Origin: Halopseudomonas oceani
GTDB lineage: Bacteria > Pseudomonadota > Gammaproteobacteria > Pseudomonadales > Pseudomonadaceae
DNA length: 64,000 bases
NCBI RefSeq assembly: GCF_002903165.1
Contig: NZ_PPSK01000007.1
Span: 111,827-175,826 of the forward strand
Direction of reading: 5' to 3'
Shown here: piece by piece, positions 12,182 through 21,807 of the stretch
How the letters are laid out: the number at the start of each line of letters is the position of its first letter
How positions within the stretch are numbered: the stretch's first letter is position 1
The notes under the pieces: generated by a model
Told to the model about the DNA's origin: nothing
Seen by the model: only the letters and a program-made list of their open reading frames with translations
Database searches by the model: none
Program-made: the position numbers and the translations under genes

Positions 12182-13386
12182 GTCTGATGCCGGTTGCCGA
12201 GGCCCTGCAGCGGCTGCTCGCCAGCGCGGCCGCCCATCAACAGCAGCCCGTGCGGGCGTTGTCGCTGACCGATGCGCTCGATCAGATTCTGGCCGAGCCG
12301 GTCTGTTCTGCTATCGACGTACCGCCTTGGGACAACAGTGCGATGGACGGTTATGCACTGGCCGAGGCCGACCTGGCACAGGCGATGGCTGATGGCCTGC
12401 CGGTTAGTCAGCGCATCACCGCCGGGGTTGCTCCGGTGGCGCTGCAGCCCGGCACCTGTGCGCGTATCTTTACCGGTGCTCCCTTGCCTGCTGGCGCCAA
12501 TGCCGTGCAGATGCAGGAGAATGCCGAGCTGCTGGCGGGTGGCCGGGTGCGCCTGCTGGAACCGGTGGCTGCTGGCGACAACGTCCGACGCCAAGCGCAG
12601 GACGTCGTTGCCGGTCAGCCGTTGCTGGCTGCCGGAACCCGGCTGAGACCGCAGGATCTGGGGGTAATTGCCTCGGTAGGGATAGATCAGGTCGGGGTCC
12701 GCACGCCGCTGCGGGTAGCGGTGGTATCGACCGGTGACGAGCTGGTCGAGCCGGGGCAGCCGCTGAGCCCCGGGCAGATCTACAACAGCAACCGCTTTAC
12801 CTTGATCGGCTTGTTGCAGGGCATGGGGCAGACTGTGGTCGACGCTGGTATTCTGCCGGATGACCTTGCCTCGACCCGTGATCGTTTGCAGCAGTTGGCC
12901 AGGCAGGTTGATGTGATTATTACTTCCGGCGGGGTGTCGGTCGGCGAGGCGGACTGCCTTGGTCAGGCGTTGCGCGAGGCCGGTGAGGTCGCTCTGTGGA
13001 AGCTGGCGATCAAGCCGGGCAAGCCGTTCACGCTGGGTCACTATGCCGGTGTGCCCGTGCTCGGTCTGCCCGGGAATCCGGCGGCGACGCTGGTCACGTT
13101 TTTGCTGCTGGTGCGTCCCTATCTGTTGACCCGCCTTGGCGCAGCAGAGGTGGCCGCGCCTGCCTATACCTTGCCTGCCGGGTTCGCCTGGAGCCGCGCT
13201 GGCAGTCGTGAGGAGTACCTGCGTGCGCATGTCGAAGACGGCCGCGTAATGCTGTCGGGCAATCAAAGTTCCGGTGTGCTCAGCAGCGCCAGTCGCGCCA
13301 GCGGCCTGTTACGGGTGCCAGCCGGGCAAACCTTCAGCCCCGGCGATCTGGTCGCGTTTCTGCCGTTCTCGGGCCTGCTCGGCTGA
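12178..13386 (+). CDS. moeA: Molybdopterin molybdenumtransferase
   Basis: Inserts molybdate into adenylylated molybdopterin. The start at ATG 12178 overlaps the moaB stop by four bases and is preferred to an in-frame GTG 51 bases upstream. Domain order is typical: the DNSAMDGYA motif near residue 58, the central MoCF-binding domain with TSGGVSVGEADC and VLGLPGNPAA, and a C-terminal beta domain. The length is 402 residues. A hairpin without a T tract follows at 13407-13432. Confidence 0.94.
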   Translation: MSLMPVAEALQRLLASAAAHQQQPVRALSLTDALDQILAEPVCSAIDVPPWDNSAMDGYALAEADLAQAMADGLPVSQRITAGVAPVALQPGTCARIFTGAPLPAGANAVQMQENAELLAGGRVRLLEPVAAGDNVRRQAQDVVAGQPLLAAGTRLRPQDLGVIASVGIDQVGVRTPLRVAVVSTGDELVEPGQPLSPGQIYNSNRFTLIGLLQGMGQTVVDAGILPDDLASTRDRLQQLARQVDVIITSGGVSVGEADCLGQALREAGEVALWKLAIKPGKPFTLGHYAGVPVLGLPGNPAATLVTFLLLVRPYLLTRLGAAEVAAPAYTLPAGFAWSRAGSREEYLRAHVEDGRVMLSGNQSSGVLSSASRASGLLRVPAGQTFSPGDLVAFLPFSGLLG

Positions 13387-13406
13387 GCCGCAGCCCGAGT
13401 TTCTGC

Positions 13407-13432
13407 TATGGCCGAGTTCTCATTCGGCCATA
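13407..13432. other. Hairpin after moeA
   Basis: A 9-bp stem TATGGCCGA / TCGGCCATA with an 8-base loop lies 20 bases after the moeA stop. There is no T tract, so factor-independent termination is doubtful. Confidence 0.35.
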
Positions 13433-13643
13433 TGTCTGGGCAAACGCTTGTCGGTCGCCCCATCGTTCTACCTTCCCGGGTCTAACAGACCGTGTTCCAC
13501 CAAGGCCCAAGCCGCTGCCCGTTCGGCGGCCCGTCTGCGGCTGGTGCTGGGCTACTCCTTGATGCTTTAGATGAAAATCAGCGTTTCCGATTTGGATACG
13601 CTGAAATAGTGTTTTACATATTTTGTTACAGGTATGATTTGGC

Positions 13644-13662
13644 CGTATTCAAATTCATTCTC
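13644..13662. promoter_or_regulatory. Possible Fur box upstream of efeU
   Basis: Read on the minus strand, 11 of 19 bases match the Fur consensus (GATAATGATAATCATTATC). It lies 17 bases before the efeU ATG and just after a TATGAT -10-like box at 13633-13638. The match is weak, but the position and the operon's iron role make it plausible. Confidence 0.3.
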
Positions 13663-13679
13663 AATTGCGGCTGATTTTC

Positions 13680-14522
13680 ATGATTGTTCCATTTCTGATT
13701 ATGCTGCGCGAAGGTCTCGAGGCTGCGCTGATTGTCGGCATCATTGCCAGCTACCTCCGTCAGACCGGGCGCGCCGCATGGATGCCGGTCATCTGGACTG
13801 GCATTTTTCTGGCTGTGACGCTGGCCTTGCTTGGCGGCGCAGCCTTGCAGTTTGTCAGCGCCGAGTTTCCCCAGCGTCAGCAGGAAATGTTCGAAGCGGC
13901 GGTTGGCCTGATTGCCGTCGGCGTGCTGACCTGGATGGTGTTCTGGATGCGGCGCGCGTCGCAGGGGCTGCGCAGTGAGCTGACTGGCGCACTGGACCAG
14001 GCGTTTCAGGCCGGCCAGGGGCAAACTTGGGCGTTGATCGGCATGGTCTTTCTGGCGGTTGCCCGTGAGGGACTGGAGTCGGTGTTCTTCCTGCTGGCCG
14101 TGTTTCAGCAGGGGCGGGGCACCGGCGCGCCGCTGGGGGCACTGCTCGGCGTTCTATGCTCGGTGCTGGCCGGTTGGGCGTTCTATCGGGGCAGCCTGCG
14201 CTTGAATCTGAAGCACTTTTTCCGTGGCACCGGCCTGTTCATTTTGCTGGTGGCTGCTGGTTTGTTCTCGGGTGCGGTGCGCGCATTGCACGAGGCGGGC
14301 CTGTGGAATCACGGCCAACGCATTGTCTTCGATCTGAGCGAATGGCTGCCGCTGGACACCCCGTTGGGCAGCCTGTTTGCCGGTATTTTCGGCTATCAGC
14401 CTGCGCCCAGTGTCAGTGAAGTCGTCGCCTATCTCGGCTTCTTGCTGATCACCCTGTTTTTCTTCTTCCGACCCGGTACTGCGCAGCTCGCTAGACCTGC
14501 CGCAGCGCGGGTTGGTGGTTGA
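13680..14522 (+). CDS. efeU: FTR1-family iron permease EfeU
   Basis: Inner-membrane permease of the EfeUOB iron uptake system. It is very hydrophobic with about seven predicted spans. Two REGLE-type iron-binding motifs appear: LREGLEA near residue 10 and AREGLES near residue 131, the hallmark of the FTR1 family. The ATG at 13680 is used; an in-frame TTG lies 15 bases upstream and neither has a strong ribosome site. The length of 280 residues fits. It is the first gene of a four-gene operon (efeU-efeO-efeB-efeM) with gaps of 20-40 bases. Confidence 0.92.
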   Translation: MIVPFLIMLREGLEAALIVGIIASYLRQTGRAAWMPVIWTGIFLAVTLALLGGAALQFVSAEFPQRQQEMFEAAVGLIAVGVLTWMVFWMRRASQGLRSELTGALDQAFQAGQGQTWALIGMVFLAVAREGLESVFFLLAVFQQGRGTGAPLGALLGVLCSVLAGWAFYRGSLRLNLKHFFRGTGLFILLVAAGLFSGAVRALHEAGLWNHGQRIVFDLSEWLPLDTPLGSLFAGIFGYQPAPSVSEVVAYLGFLLITLFFFFRPGTAQLARPAAARVGG

Positions 14523-14559
14523 GTTTTACACCTGTCCAACACTGCCTGCGAGTGTCCTG

Positions 14560-15687
14560 ATGTCTGATCCTTCTGCTTCTGCTCCGTCGCCGCTTGCGTT
14601 GTGGGCTGGCATGGCTGGTGCTGCCGTGCTGATGCTCGGCGCGCTGGGTATTTTCTATTTGTCGCTGGGTTCGAAGTCGGCAACCGACACGGCTGATACC
14701 CACCAGATCACCATTGACGCCAGTGGTTGTACGCCGAACACGCTTACCGTGCCTGCCGGTGCTCAACGCTTTACTGTGATCAACGAGAGTGAGCGTGCGA
14801 TCGAGTGGGAAATTCTCGATGGCGTGATGGTGCTGGAAGAGCGGGAGAACATCGCTCCCGGTCTGCATCAGCAACTGACAGCCAGGTTGCTGCCCGGTGA
14901 ATACCAGATGACCTGTGGCCTGCTCAGTAATCCGCGCGGGACGCTGACGGTGACGGCGGTCGCCGGGCAGACCGTTGCCGCCGATCTGTCCGCACGCGCA
15001 CTGATCGGCCCGTTGGCTGAGTACCGCGTTTACCTGACGCTGGAAGGCCGTGCGCTGGCGCGCGCGGTGGGCGACCTGCAGCAGCAAATTGCCGACGACA
15101 ACCTGGACGCGGCGCAGCAAGCCTGGCTGCAGGCCCGCGCAATCGATCAGCACATGGCGCTGGCGGTGGGGCTGTTCAGCGATCTGGATCAGCGCCTGAA
15201 TGCCCGCGCCGAGTACTTCGCCGAGCGCGAACAGGATGCCGATTTTCGCGGCTTTGAACGCCTGGCTTATGGCCTGTTCGAGCAGCAAAGCACTGCCGGG
15301 TTGCTGCCGGTGGTCAAGCAACTGAGCGCCGATGTGGGCGCTCTGCGGTCACGTTTGAGTGCCCAGGGTGTGCCGGCCTCCCAATTGGCCAATGGCGCCG
15401 GTCGGGTATTGCAGGCCTGGCATGACCAGCAGCAGAACAGCGAGCAGCTCAGCAGCAGGGCGCGCAGTGACCTGCAGGGCTTGCAGGCTGGTATCGACAA
15501 GGTCGTATCGCTGCTGCTTCCGGTTCTCCAGCAGGCGCACCCGCAGGAGTCTGAGGCCCTGCAGGCGGCCAATGCGTCACTGGCCGAGCAGGTGCCCGAC
15601 GCTGATACCCAAACCCTATTGCAGGCCAGCCAGCAGTTGGCCGACCAGTTGGCCAGCGTTAACGCGTTGCTGGCCAGCGCCTACTGA
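14560..15687 (+). CDS. efeO: EfeO-like cupredoxin/M75 protein with a degenerate metal motif
   Basis: Periplasmic partner of EfeU. Residues about 12-36 are a membrane anchor or uncleaved signal. A cupredoxin domain follows, with Cys57 and Cys119 at the positions expected for the EfeO cupredoxin site. Then comes an imelysin-like M75 domain. In that domain the HxxE motif of the family is replaced: the aligned segment reads GFERLAYGLF (residues 231-240) where EfeM in the same operon reads GFHRLEYGLF. The second iron site is therefore probably lost here. The start at ATG 14560 is favoured, though a GTG at 14512 overlapping efeU is possible. The length is 375 residues, as in E. coli EfeO. Confidence 0.85.
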   Translation: MSDPSASAPSPLALWAGMAGAAVLMLGALGIFYLSLGSKSATDTADTHQITIDASGCTPNTLTVPAGAQRFTVINESERAIEWEILDGVMVLEERENIAPGLHQQLTARLLPGEYQMTCGLLSNPRGTLTVTAVAGQTVAADLSARALIGPLAEYRVYLTLEGRALARAVGDLQQQIADDNLDAAQQAWLQARAIDQHMALAVGLFSDLDQRLNARAEYFAEREQDADFRGFERLAYGLFEQQSTAGLLPVVKQLSADVGALRSRLSAQGVPASQLANGAGRVLQAWHDQQQNSEQLSSRARSDLQGLQAGIDKVVSLLLPVLQQAHPQESEALQAANASLAEQVPDADTQTLLQASQQLADQLASVNALLASAY

Positions 15688-15708
15688 CATTCCGCATCGG
15701 GAGTATTT

Positions 15709-17025
15709 ATGAGTGATCGTGATGACCTTTCACCGGGCTGCCCGTTCTCGGGCCTTAATCGTCGCCGCTTTCTGCAAGGTCTGGGCGCTGCGGGTATCGG
15801 TGCTGCTGCGACGGCCCTGAGTGGCGGTGCGTTGGCCAGTCAGCAGCCGCGTACAGCGGAAGTAACCGATGCGCCGTCCAGCTCGGCAACCCACCAGGCC
15901 CATCCGTTCTTCGGGGCACAGCAGCAGGGCATTACCACCCCGCGTCCGGCGGTCGGCATGCTGGCCAGCTTTGATGTGCTGGCGACAGACCAAGCCGGGC
16001 TGGAGCGCCTGCTGCGCACGCTGACCGAACGCATTGCTTTTCTGACACAGGGCGGCACCTATGAGCAGCGCGACCCGCGCTACCCTCCGGTGGATTCCGG
16101 CATCCTCGGCCCCAGCATCGACCCGGACGGGCTGACTATCACGCTGTCGGTTGGGGCCTCGCTGTTTGATGACCGTTTTGGACTGGACGCGGTCAAACCC
16201 CGTCACCTGCAGCGCATGGTCGCGTTCTCCAACGATGCGCTGGATGCCGATCGTTGCCACGGTGATATTTCCCTGCAGTTCTGTGCCAACACCGAGGGCA
16301 CCACCATTCACGCCCTGCGCGACATCATCAAAAATACCCCTGGCATGCTGATGCTGCGCTGGAAGCAGGAAGGCACGGTGCCGGTCATGGCGCCGCGCTC
16401 CGACGGCTCGACCGAGAGTGCGCGTAATTACCTTGGTTTCCGCGATGGCACCGCCAACCCGCCAGCAGATAACAGCGGCCTGATGCAGAAAGTGGTGTGG
16501 GTCGATGACAGCAACCAGGAGCCCGAATGGGCACGCAACGGCAGCTATCAGGCCGTGCGCATCATCCGCAACTTCGTCGAACGCTGGGACCGCACACCGC
16601 TGCAGGAGCAGGAAGCCATCTTTGGTCGTCGTCGCGATAGCGGCGCGCCCATGCACGGTGGCATCGAACACGATCTGCCGGTCTACGACAACGACCCCGA
16701 CGGCAAGGTGACGCCACTGGACTCGCATATCCGTCTGGCCAACCCGCGCACCCACGGCAGTGAGCGCAACCTGATTCTGCGTCGACCGTTCAACTACTCC
16801 AACGGCGTTGAAGCCAACGGCCAGCTGGATATGGGCTTGCTGTTCATTGCCTATCAGGCGGACCTGGAGGCCGGTTTCATTACCGTTCAGAAGCGCTTGG
16901 ACGGTGAGCCGCTGGAGGAATACATCAAGCCCGTGGGCGGCGGCTACTTCTTCACGCTGCCGGGCGTACAAGCCGGGGACTACCTCGGCAGCAGCATGCT
17001 GGCTGCCAGCCAGCGCCATTCGTGA
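15709..17025 (+). CDS. efeB: EfeB, Tat-exported DyP-type heme peroxidase
   Basis: Heme peroxidase of the Efe iron system, in the periplasm. The N-terminus carries a twin-arginine signal ([15 protein letters not shown] followed by a hydrophobic stretch ending ALA). The DyP motif GFRDG is present in [10 protein letters not shown], the proximal heme His in SHIRLANPR, and the conserved Arg in ILRRPFNY. The length of 438 residues is typical of the EfeB class. GGGAG lies 7 bases before the ATG at 15709. The gene sits between efeO and efeM, which fixes its role. Confidence 0.93.
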   Translation: MSDRDDLSPGCPFSGLNRRRFLQGLGAAGIGAAATALSGGALASQQPRTAEVTDAPSSSATHQAHPFFGAQQQGITTPRPAVGMLASFDVLATDQAGLERLLRTLTERIAFLTQGGTYEQRDPRYPPVDSGILGPSIDPDGLTITLSVGASLFDDRFGLDAVKPRHLQRMVAFSNDALDADRCHGDISLQFCANTEGTTIHALRDIIKNTPGMLMLRWKQEGTVPVMAPRSDGSTESARNYLGFRDGTANPPADNSGLMQKVVWVDDSNQEPEWARNGSYQAVRIIRNFVERWDRTPLQEQEAIFGRRRDSGAPMHGGIEHDLPVYDNDPDGKVTPLDSHIRLANPRTHGSERNLILRRPFNYSNGVEANGQLDMGLLFIAYQADLEAGFITVQKRLDGEPLEEYIKPVGGGYFFTLPGVQAGDYLGSSMLAASQRHS

Positions 17026-17058
17026 TTGGCCTTAATACGTCTATTCAGGAGCAGGACA

Positions 17059-17892
17059 ATGTCTAACCTTCGCACCGTCATTACCGCCGCTGCCTTCGGG
17101 CTGGTTGCCATGCAGGCACAGGCCGCTGTGGCACCGCAGGATCTGGTCAATCCGATTACCGACTACAAGCTTTATGTGCTCGACAACCTGGAGCAGTTCA
17201 GCAGCCACACCCGTGAGTTCACCGATGCCATCAAGGCCGGCGAACTGCAGCGTGCCCAGCAGCTGTACGCACCGACCCGCGTTTACTACGAGCGCATCGA
17301 ACCAATTGCTGAACTGTTTGCCGATCTGGATGCCAGCATCGACGCCCGTGAAGACGACTACGAGCATGGCGTGCAGGACCCGACCTTCACCGGTTTTCAC
17401 CGCTTGGAGTACGGGCTGTTTCACGAGCACAGCACCGCTGGCCTGGGCGACTATGCCGAGCGCCTGATGAGTGATGTCGAGACTCTGGAGCAGAGTGTGC
17501 AGGACCTGACTTTCCCGCCGGAGAAAGTGGTGGGTGGCGCTGCGGCGTTGATGGAAGAGGTCGCCGCGACCAAGGTCTCAGGTGAAGAGGATCGCTACAG
17601 TCACACCGACCTGTGGGACTTCCAGGGCAACCTGGACGGCTCGAAGAAGATCTTCGAACTGGTTAAACCGCTGGCAGCGCAGGAAGACCCCTCTTTTGTT
17701 GCGCGTATTGAAGAAAACTTCACTGCCATCGAAAACACCCTGGCGCATTACTATCTGATCGAGGGGGATGCCAGCAGCGGCTTTGAGTCCTACGACAAGG
17801 TCAGCGAGCGTGATCGCCGTGCGCTGGTTGGGCCGGTCACGGTACTGGCGGAAGAGCTGTCGACCTTGCGCGGGTTGTTGGGTCTGAATTAA
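17059..17892 (+). CDS. efeM: EfeM, M75 imelysin-like periplasmic protein
   Basis: Short EfeO relative that lacks the cupredoxin domain. A Sec signal peptide (residues 1-24, ending AQA) precedes the M75 domain. The metal motif HxxE is intact as His114 and Glu117 in GFHRLEYGLF, with the accompanying acidic segment YERIEPIAELFADLD. The start at ATG 17059 has AGGAG 7 bases upstream and is preferred to an in-frame start at 17026. The length is 277 residues. It closes the operon. A four-gene efeUOBM order has been described in Pseudomonas syringae. Confidence 0.88.
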   Translation: MSNLRTVITAAAFGLVAMQAQAAVAPQDLVNPITDYKLYVLDNLEQFSSHTREFTDAIKAGELQRAQQLYAPTRVYYERIEPIAELFADLDASIDAREDDYEHGVQDPTFTGFHRLEYGLFHEHSTAGLGDYAERLMSDVETLEQSVQDLTFPPEKVVGGAAALMEEVAATKVSGEEDRYSHTDLWDFQGNLDGSKKIFELVKPLAAQEDPSFVARIEENFTAIENTLAHYYLIEGDASSGFESYDKVSERDRRALVGPVTVLAEELSTLRGLLGLN

Positions 17893-17896
17893 CCCC

Positions 17897-17996
17897 CGGG
17901 CACAGCATGCTGAGCCCGAGCGGACTGCGCGGGTTCTTCGGGGTGTAGAAGGGTGTGCAATCATCACCACGGGCACGGCATGCCGTGCCCGAGCGG
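17897..17996. repeat. Pair of REP-like palindromic repeats
   Basis: Two related elements lie in the same orientation 73 bases apart. The first (17897-17923) reads CGGGCACAGCATGCTGAGCC then CGAGCGG. The second (17970-17996) contains the perfect 20-base palindrome GGGCACGGCATGCCGTGCCC followed by GAGCGG. Both share the tail CCCGAGCGG. They fill the gap between the convergent efeM and glpK, a usual place for REP elements. Confidence 0.7.
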
Positions 17997-18043
17997 GTGT
18001 ACCTTGCGCCGATGGTTGCGTCGGGGCGTAGTATGCGGCGTTC

Positions 18044-19525
18044 TTATTCCCGCACCCGCCGAATCGCATCCAGCCACCCTTCATACAGTGCGTCGCGCTG
18101 GGTTTCCGCCATTTCGGGCGCGAAGGTGCGCTCGCAAGCCCAGTGGGTGGCGATATCGTCGAGGTTTTTGAAAATGCCGAGCTGCAGGCCTGCCAGGTAG
18201 GCGGCACCCAGCGCGGTGGTTTCGGTAACCTGGGGGCGGTCGACGGTGACGCCGAGGATATTGGCCAGTTCCTGTACCACCCAGTTGTTGATCACCATGC
18301 CGCCATCCACGCGCAAGGCGGCGGTGCTCTGAGCGCCATCGGCCTGCATGGCTTCGAGCAGGTCGCGGGTCTGGAAACAGACCGATTGCAGGCCGGCGGC
18401 GACGATCTGGGCGATGCCGGTGTCACGGGTTAGGCCGAAGATGGCCCCGCGTGCGGTTGGGTCCCAGTAGGGGGCGCCAAGGCCGGTAAAGGCGGGCACC
18501 AGATAGACACCGGTGTGCTCGCCAGCCTGGCGGGCGAGGGCTTCGGTTTCGCCCGCGTGCTGGATCAGCTTGAGACCGTCGCGCAGCCACTGGATGGCGG
18601 CTCCGGCAACGAAAATACTGCCCTCCAGCGCGTAACTGGTCTGACCGTTCAGGCGATAACCGACCGTCGTCAGCAGGCGATTCTGCGAGCGAATCGGCGT
18701 GTTGCCGGTGTTCATTACCATGAAACAGCCGGTGCCGTAGGTGCTCTTGACCATGCCCGGCTGGAAGCAGGCCTGGCCAATCAGGGCGGCCTGCTGGTCG
18801 CCGGCGATGCCGCAGACCGGAATGCTGGCGCCAAGTACCTCGGGCGCGGTCTGGCCAAAGTCGGCGGCGCTGTCCATGACCTCGGGCAGCAGGCTGGCGG
18901 GGATGTCGAGCAATTGCAGCAGGTCTTCATCCCACTGCTGGGTGTGGATATTGAACAGCATGGTGCGTGAGGCGTTGGTGGCGTCGGTGCGGTGTACCTT
19001 GCCGCCGGTCAGGCGCCAGAGTAGGAAGCAGTCGACGGTGCCAAAACGCAGTTCACCGTGCTCGGCGCGGGCACGAGCGCCTTCGACATTGTCGAGAATC
19101 CAGCGCAGCTTGGTTGCGGAGAAGTAGGGGTCGATCAGCAGGCCGGTACGTTCGCTGACCATCGCTTCGTGGCCGGCGGCCTTCAGTTCGGCGCAGTAGC
19201 TGGCGGTGCGACGGTCCTGCCAGACGATGGCACGGTAGAGCAGCTCGCCAGTCGCTGCGTCCCAGACCAGCGTGGTTTCGCGCTGGTTGGTAATGCCGAT
19301 CCCGGCGATCTCTCCTGCGTCCAGCCCGGCCTTGGCCAGCACTTCGTGGCAGACGGCGACAGTCGAGCGCCAGATTTCCTCACCATCGTGCTCCACCCAG
19401 CCGTCTTTGGGGAAGTGCTGGGCGAATTCCTGCTGGGCGACGTGTTCCGGGCGACCGTCGGCGCTAAACAGAATGGCACGGCTGCTGGTGGTGCCCTGGT
19501 CGATGGCGAGGATTGGCTTGGCCAT
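18044..19525 (-). CDS. glpK: Glycerol kinase
   Basis: Phosphorylates glycerol to sn-glycerol 3-phosphate with ATP. It is an FGGY-family kinase with the N-terminal phosphate-binding loop [14 protein letters not shown] and the C-terminal signature [10 protein letters not shown]. The length of 493 residues is standard. AGGA lies 10 bases before the ATG at 19525. The reductive partner glpD lies 700 bases away on the opposite strand with a deacylase gene between. The transporter glpF and repressor glpR, which often sit with glpK in pseudomonads, are not in the window. Confidence 0.95.
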   Translation of the reverse strand: MAKPILAIDQGTTSSRAILFSADGRPEHVAQQEFAQHFPKDGWVEHDGEEIWRSTVAVCHEVLAKAGLDAGEIAGIGITNQRETTLVWDAATGELLYRAIVWQDRRTASYCAELKAAGHEAMVSERTGLLIDPYFSATKLRWILDNVEGARARAEHGELRFGTVDCFLLWRLTGGKVHRTDATNASRTMLFNIHTQQWDEDLLQLLDIPASLLPEVMDSAADFGQTAPEVLGASIPVCGIAGDQQAALIGQACFQPGMVKSTYGTGCFMVMNTGNTPIRSQNRLLTTVGYRLNGQTSYALEGSIFVAGAAIQWLRDGLKLIQHAGETEALARQAGEHTGVYLVPAFTGLGAPYWDPTARGAIFGLTRDTGIAQIVAAGLQSVCFQTRDLLEAMQADGAQSTAALRVDGGMVINNWVVQELANILGVTVDRPQVTETTALGAAYLAGLQLGIFKNLDDIATHWACERTFAPEMAETQRDALYEGWLDAIRRVRE

Positions 19526-19561
19526 AGGGATGTGTCCTGTTCTTGATCTTGTTGTGAAAAC

Positions 19562-20032
19562 TCAGTCGCGGCACAGCTCGCAGAGTTGAGCGCGGGTCTG
19601 GGCTTGCAGGTCGCTGGCGGCCAGCTCGATTTCGAGCCCCCGTCGACCGCCGCTGATAAACATCGTTGGCCATTGGTTGGCGGAGGCGTCGATAAAGGTG
19701 CGCAGACGCTTTTTCTGCCCCAGTGGGCTGATACCGCCAACCAGATAGCCGGTGCTACGCTGCGCCGCAGCGGGATCGGCCATGGCGGCTTTCTTCACGC
19801 CTGCAGCCGCCGCTAACGCCTTGAGGTTCAGCTTGTCCGATACCGGGACCACCGCGACCAGTAGCTCACCGGTTTCGGTGGCGGCGAGCAGGGTCTTGAA
19901 GACGCGGCCGTGTTCCAGTCCCAGTTTGTCGGCGGCCTCCGTGCCGTAGGACGCGGCCTGAGGGTCGTGGCTATAGCGGTGTAGTTGGTAGATGACCTTG
20001 GCTTTGTCGAGCAGTTTGGTGGCGGGTGTCAT
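19562..20032 (-). CDS. ybaK: YbaK-type Cys-tRNA(Pro)/Cys-tRNA deacylase
   Basis: Trans-editing enzyme that removes wrongly attached amino acids from tRNA-Pro, also called EbsC. The protein has the YbaK fold with the conserved Lys of GRVFKTLLA and the GGISPLGQKK loop. The length of 156 residues is normal. It is 36 bases upstream of glpK on the same strand, so co-transcription is likely, but no functional link to glycerol use is known. The start at ATG 20032 has only a weak ribosome site. Confidence 0.9.
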   Translation of the reverse strand: MTPATKLLDKAKVIYQLHRYSHDPQAASYGTEAADKLGLEHGRVFKTLLAATETGELLVAVVPVSDKLNLKALAAAAGVKKAAMADPAAAQRSTGYLVGGISPLGQKKRLRTFIDASANQWPTMFISGGRRGLEIELAASDLQAQTRAQLCELCRD

Positions 20033-20237
20033 GTCGGGTCCGTACTGTTCAGGGCAAGGCGCGTTTCGGTTTTGCGCCCGCGCCGCTACGATAAGGCTCC
20101 AAGGGTAAACCGGGCGAGGGCAACGGCCAAGAGGCTGCGCGGACTGCGTGAGCGGTCACACGGCGTGTCTTGTCGCTGACACAGTGCCCGTTGCACACTG
20201 GGGCTCGCTGCGCACCGCCCATTGTTGAGGAACCATC

Positions 20238-21788
20238 ATGTTGCCACCCCATCCGGACGAGCGTCAGGCTGTGCCTGACAAAACTGCCAGAGTGATAGAC
20301 CTGGTCGTGATCGGCGGGGGCATCAATGGCACTGGTATTGCGGTGGATGCAGCCGGACGCGGGTTGTCTGTGCTGCTTTGCGAGCAGCATGATCTGGCGG
20401 CTCATACCTCCTCTGCCAGCAGCAAGCTGGTGCACGGAGGGCTGCGTTATCTCGAACAGTTCGATTTTCGTTTGGTCCGCGAGGCGCTGGGTGAGCGCGA
20501 GGTGCTGATGGCCAAGGCACCGCACCTGATCTGGCCGCTGCGCTTTGTACTGCCGCATCGGCCGCACCTGCGCCCGCGTTGGATGCTGCGCGCGGGGTTG
20601 TTTCTCTACGATCATCTGCACCGGGGAATCAGTTTGCCGCGCTCAAAAGCGCTGGAGTTGAACGGGCAGGGCATTCTCAATCCGGTGATCAGTCACGCCT
20701 TCGAGTATTCCGACTGCTGGGCTGACGATTCGCGGCTGGTTGCGTTGAATGCGGTGCAGGCCGCCAGTCTGGGCGCTGATATCCGGCTGCACACTCGCTG
20801 TGAGTCGGCGCGTCGCCGCAGTGATCTCTGGGATATAGATCTGGTCGGGCCCGATGGCGAGACTCAGCAGGTCACCGCTCGCGCACTGGTCAATGCGTCT
20901 GGTCCCTGGGCTGCGCGCGTGATGGAGCGGGTGATTGATCAGCGCTCGCCGCACGGCGTGCGGCTGGTCAAGGGCAGCCATATCGTGGTGCCGCAGATTC
21001 ATCGAGGCCAGGAAGCTTACATTCTGCAGAACGAAGACAAGCGCATTGTATTTGTTCTGCCTTACGAGGGCGCGTTTTCGCTGATCGGCACCACCGACGT
21101 CGATTTTCAGGGTGATCCGTCGGTGGTCAAGCCGGATGCGTCTGAGGTCGACTACTTGATCAGCGTGGTCAATGCCCACTTCAAGCGCCAGTTGCGTGCC
21201 GAGGATGTGGTGCACAGCTTTGCGGGTGTACGACCGTTGATCAGCACCGACACGGCCAAGCCCTCCGAAGTGAGCCGCGACTACAGTCTGACGCTGGAGG
21301 GTGAAGTGGGGCAGGCGCCGTTGCTCGCTGTGTTTGGCGGCAAGTTGACGACCTACCGGCGGCTGGCGGAAAACGCGATGGATCAGCTTGCCCGCTGGTT
21401 CCCCCAGGCTGGCAAGGCCTGGACGGCAGAGTATGCCCTGATCGGCGGAGATTTCGCGTCACAGACCAGCCTGCACGCCGAACTGCGCGCCGAGTATCGC
21501 TGGCTGGATGAGGCGCAGATTGCCCGTTACGTGCGCAGCTACGGCACCTTGAGTCGGATTTTCTTGCGGGGTATGCGCTGTGCGCCGGACATGGGCGAGG
21601 ACTTTGGCGCCGGGCTGACCGAGCGCGAGGTGAAATACCTGCGTGAGCGCGAGTGGGCGCGGGATGCCGAAACGCTGCTTTGGCGGCGCAGCAAACTGGG
21701 CTTGCACCTCAGTGCGGGCCAGCAGGCACGACTGGCGGCTTATCTGCAGGAGCTCAACACGGCCGAACGGGAAGTCTGCCCGTCCTGA
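20238..21788 (+). CDS. glpD: Aerobic glycerol-3-phosphate dehydrogenase
   Basis: FAD enzyme at the inner membrane that oxidises glycerol 3-phosphate to dihydroxyacetone phosphate and feeds electrons to quinone. The dinucleotide motif VIGGGINGTGIAVDAAGRG starts near residue 19, and HTSSASSKLVHGGLRYLEQ is the family signature. The length is 516 residues. GAGGAA lies 7 bases before the ATG. It is divergent from the ybaK-glpK pair, and a perfect hairpin spans its stop codon. Confidence 0.95.
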   Translation: MLPPHPDERQAVPDKTARVIDLVVIGGGINGTGIAVDAAGRGLSVLLCEQHDLAAHTSSASSKLVHGGLRYLEQFDFRLVREALGEREVLMAKAPHLIWPLRFVLPHRPHLRPRWMLRAGLFLYDHLHRGISLPRSKALELNGQGILNPVISHAFEYSDCWADDSRLVALNAVQAASLGADIRLHTRCESARRRSDLWDIDLVGPDGETQQVTARALVNASGPWAARVMERVIDQRSPHGVRLVKGSHIVVPQIHRGQEAYILQNEDKRIVFVLPYEGAFSLIGTTDVDFQGDPSVVKPDASEVDYLISVVNAHFKRQLRAEDVVHSFAGVRPLISTDTAKPSEVSRDYSLTLEGEVGQAPLLAVFGGKLTTYRRLAENAMDQLARWFPQAGKAWTAEYALIGGDFASQTSLHAELRAEYRWLDEAQIARYVRSYGTLSRIFLRGMRCAPDMGEDFGAGLTEREVKYLREREWARDAETLLWRRSKLGLHLSAGQQARLAAYLQELNTAEREVCPS

Positions 21789-21798
21789 GACGGGCAGA
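21775..21798. other. Hairpin over the glpD stop codon
   Basis: A perfect 9-bp stem (TCTGCCCGT / ACGGGCAGA) with a six-base loop includes the glpD stop codon and lies 10 bases from the end of the convergent oxidoreductase gene. It may act for both transcripts. No T tract is seen. Confidence 0.4.
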
Positions 21799-21807
21799 GC
21801 GGGCTGA

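Noticed and set aside
12160..13266. 368-residue open frame antisense to moeA
   Set aside because: Shadow of moeA, which has strong motifs and a coupled start.
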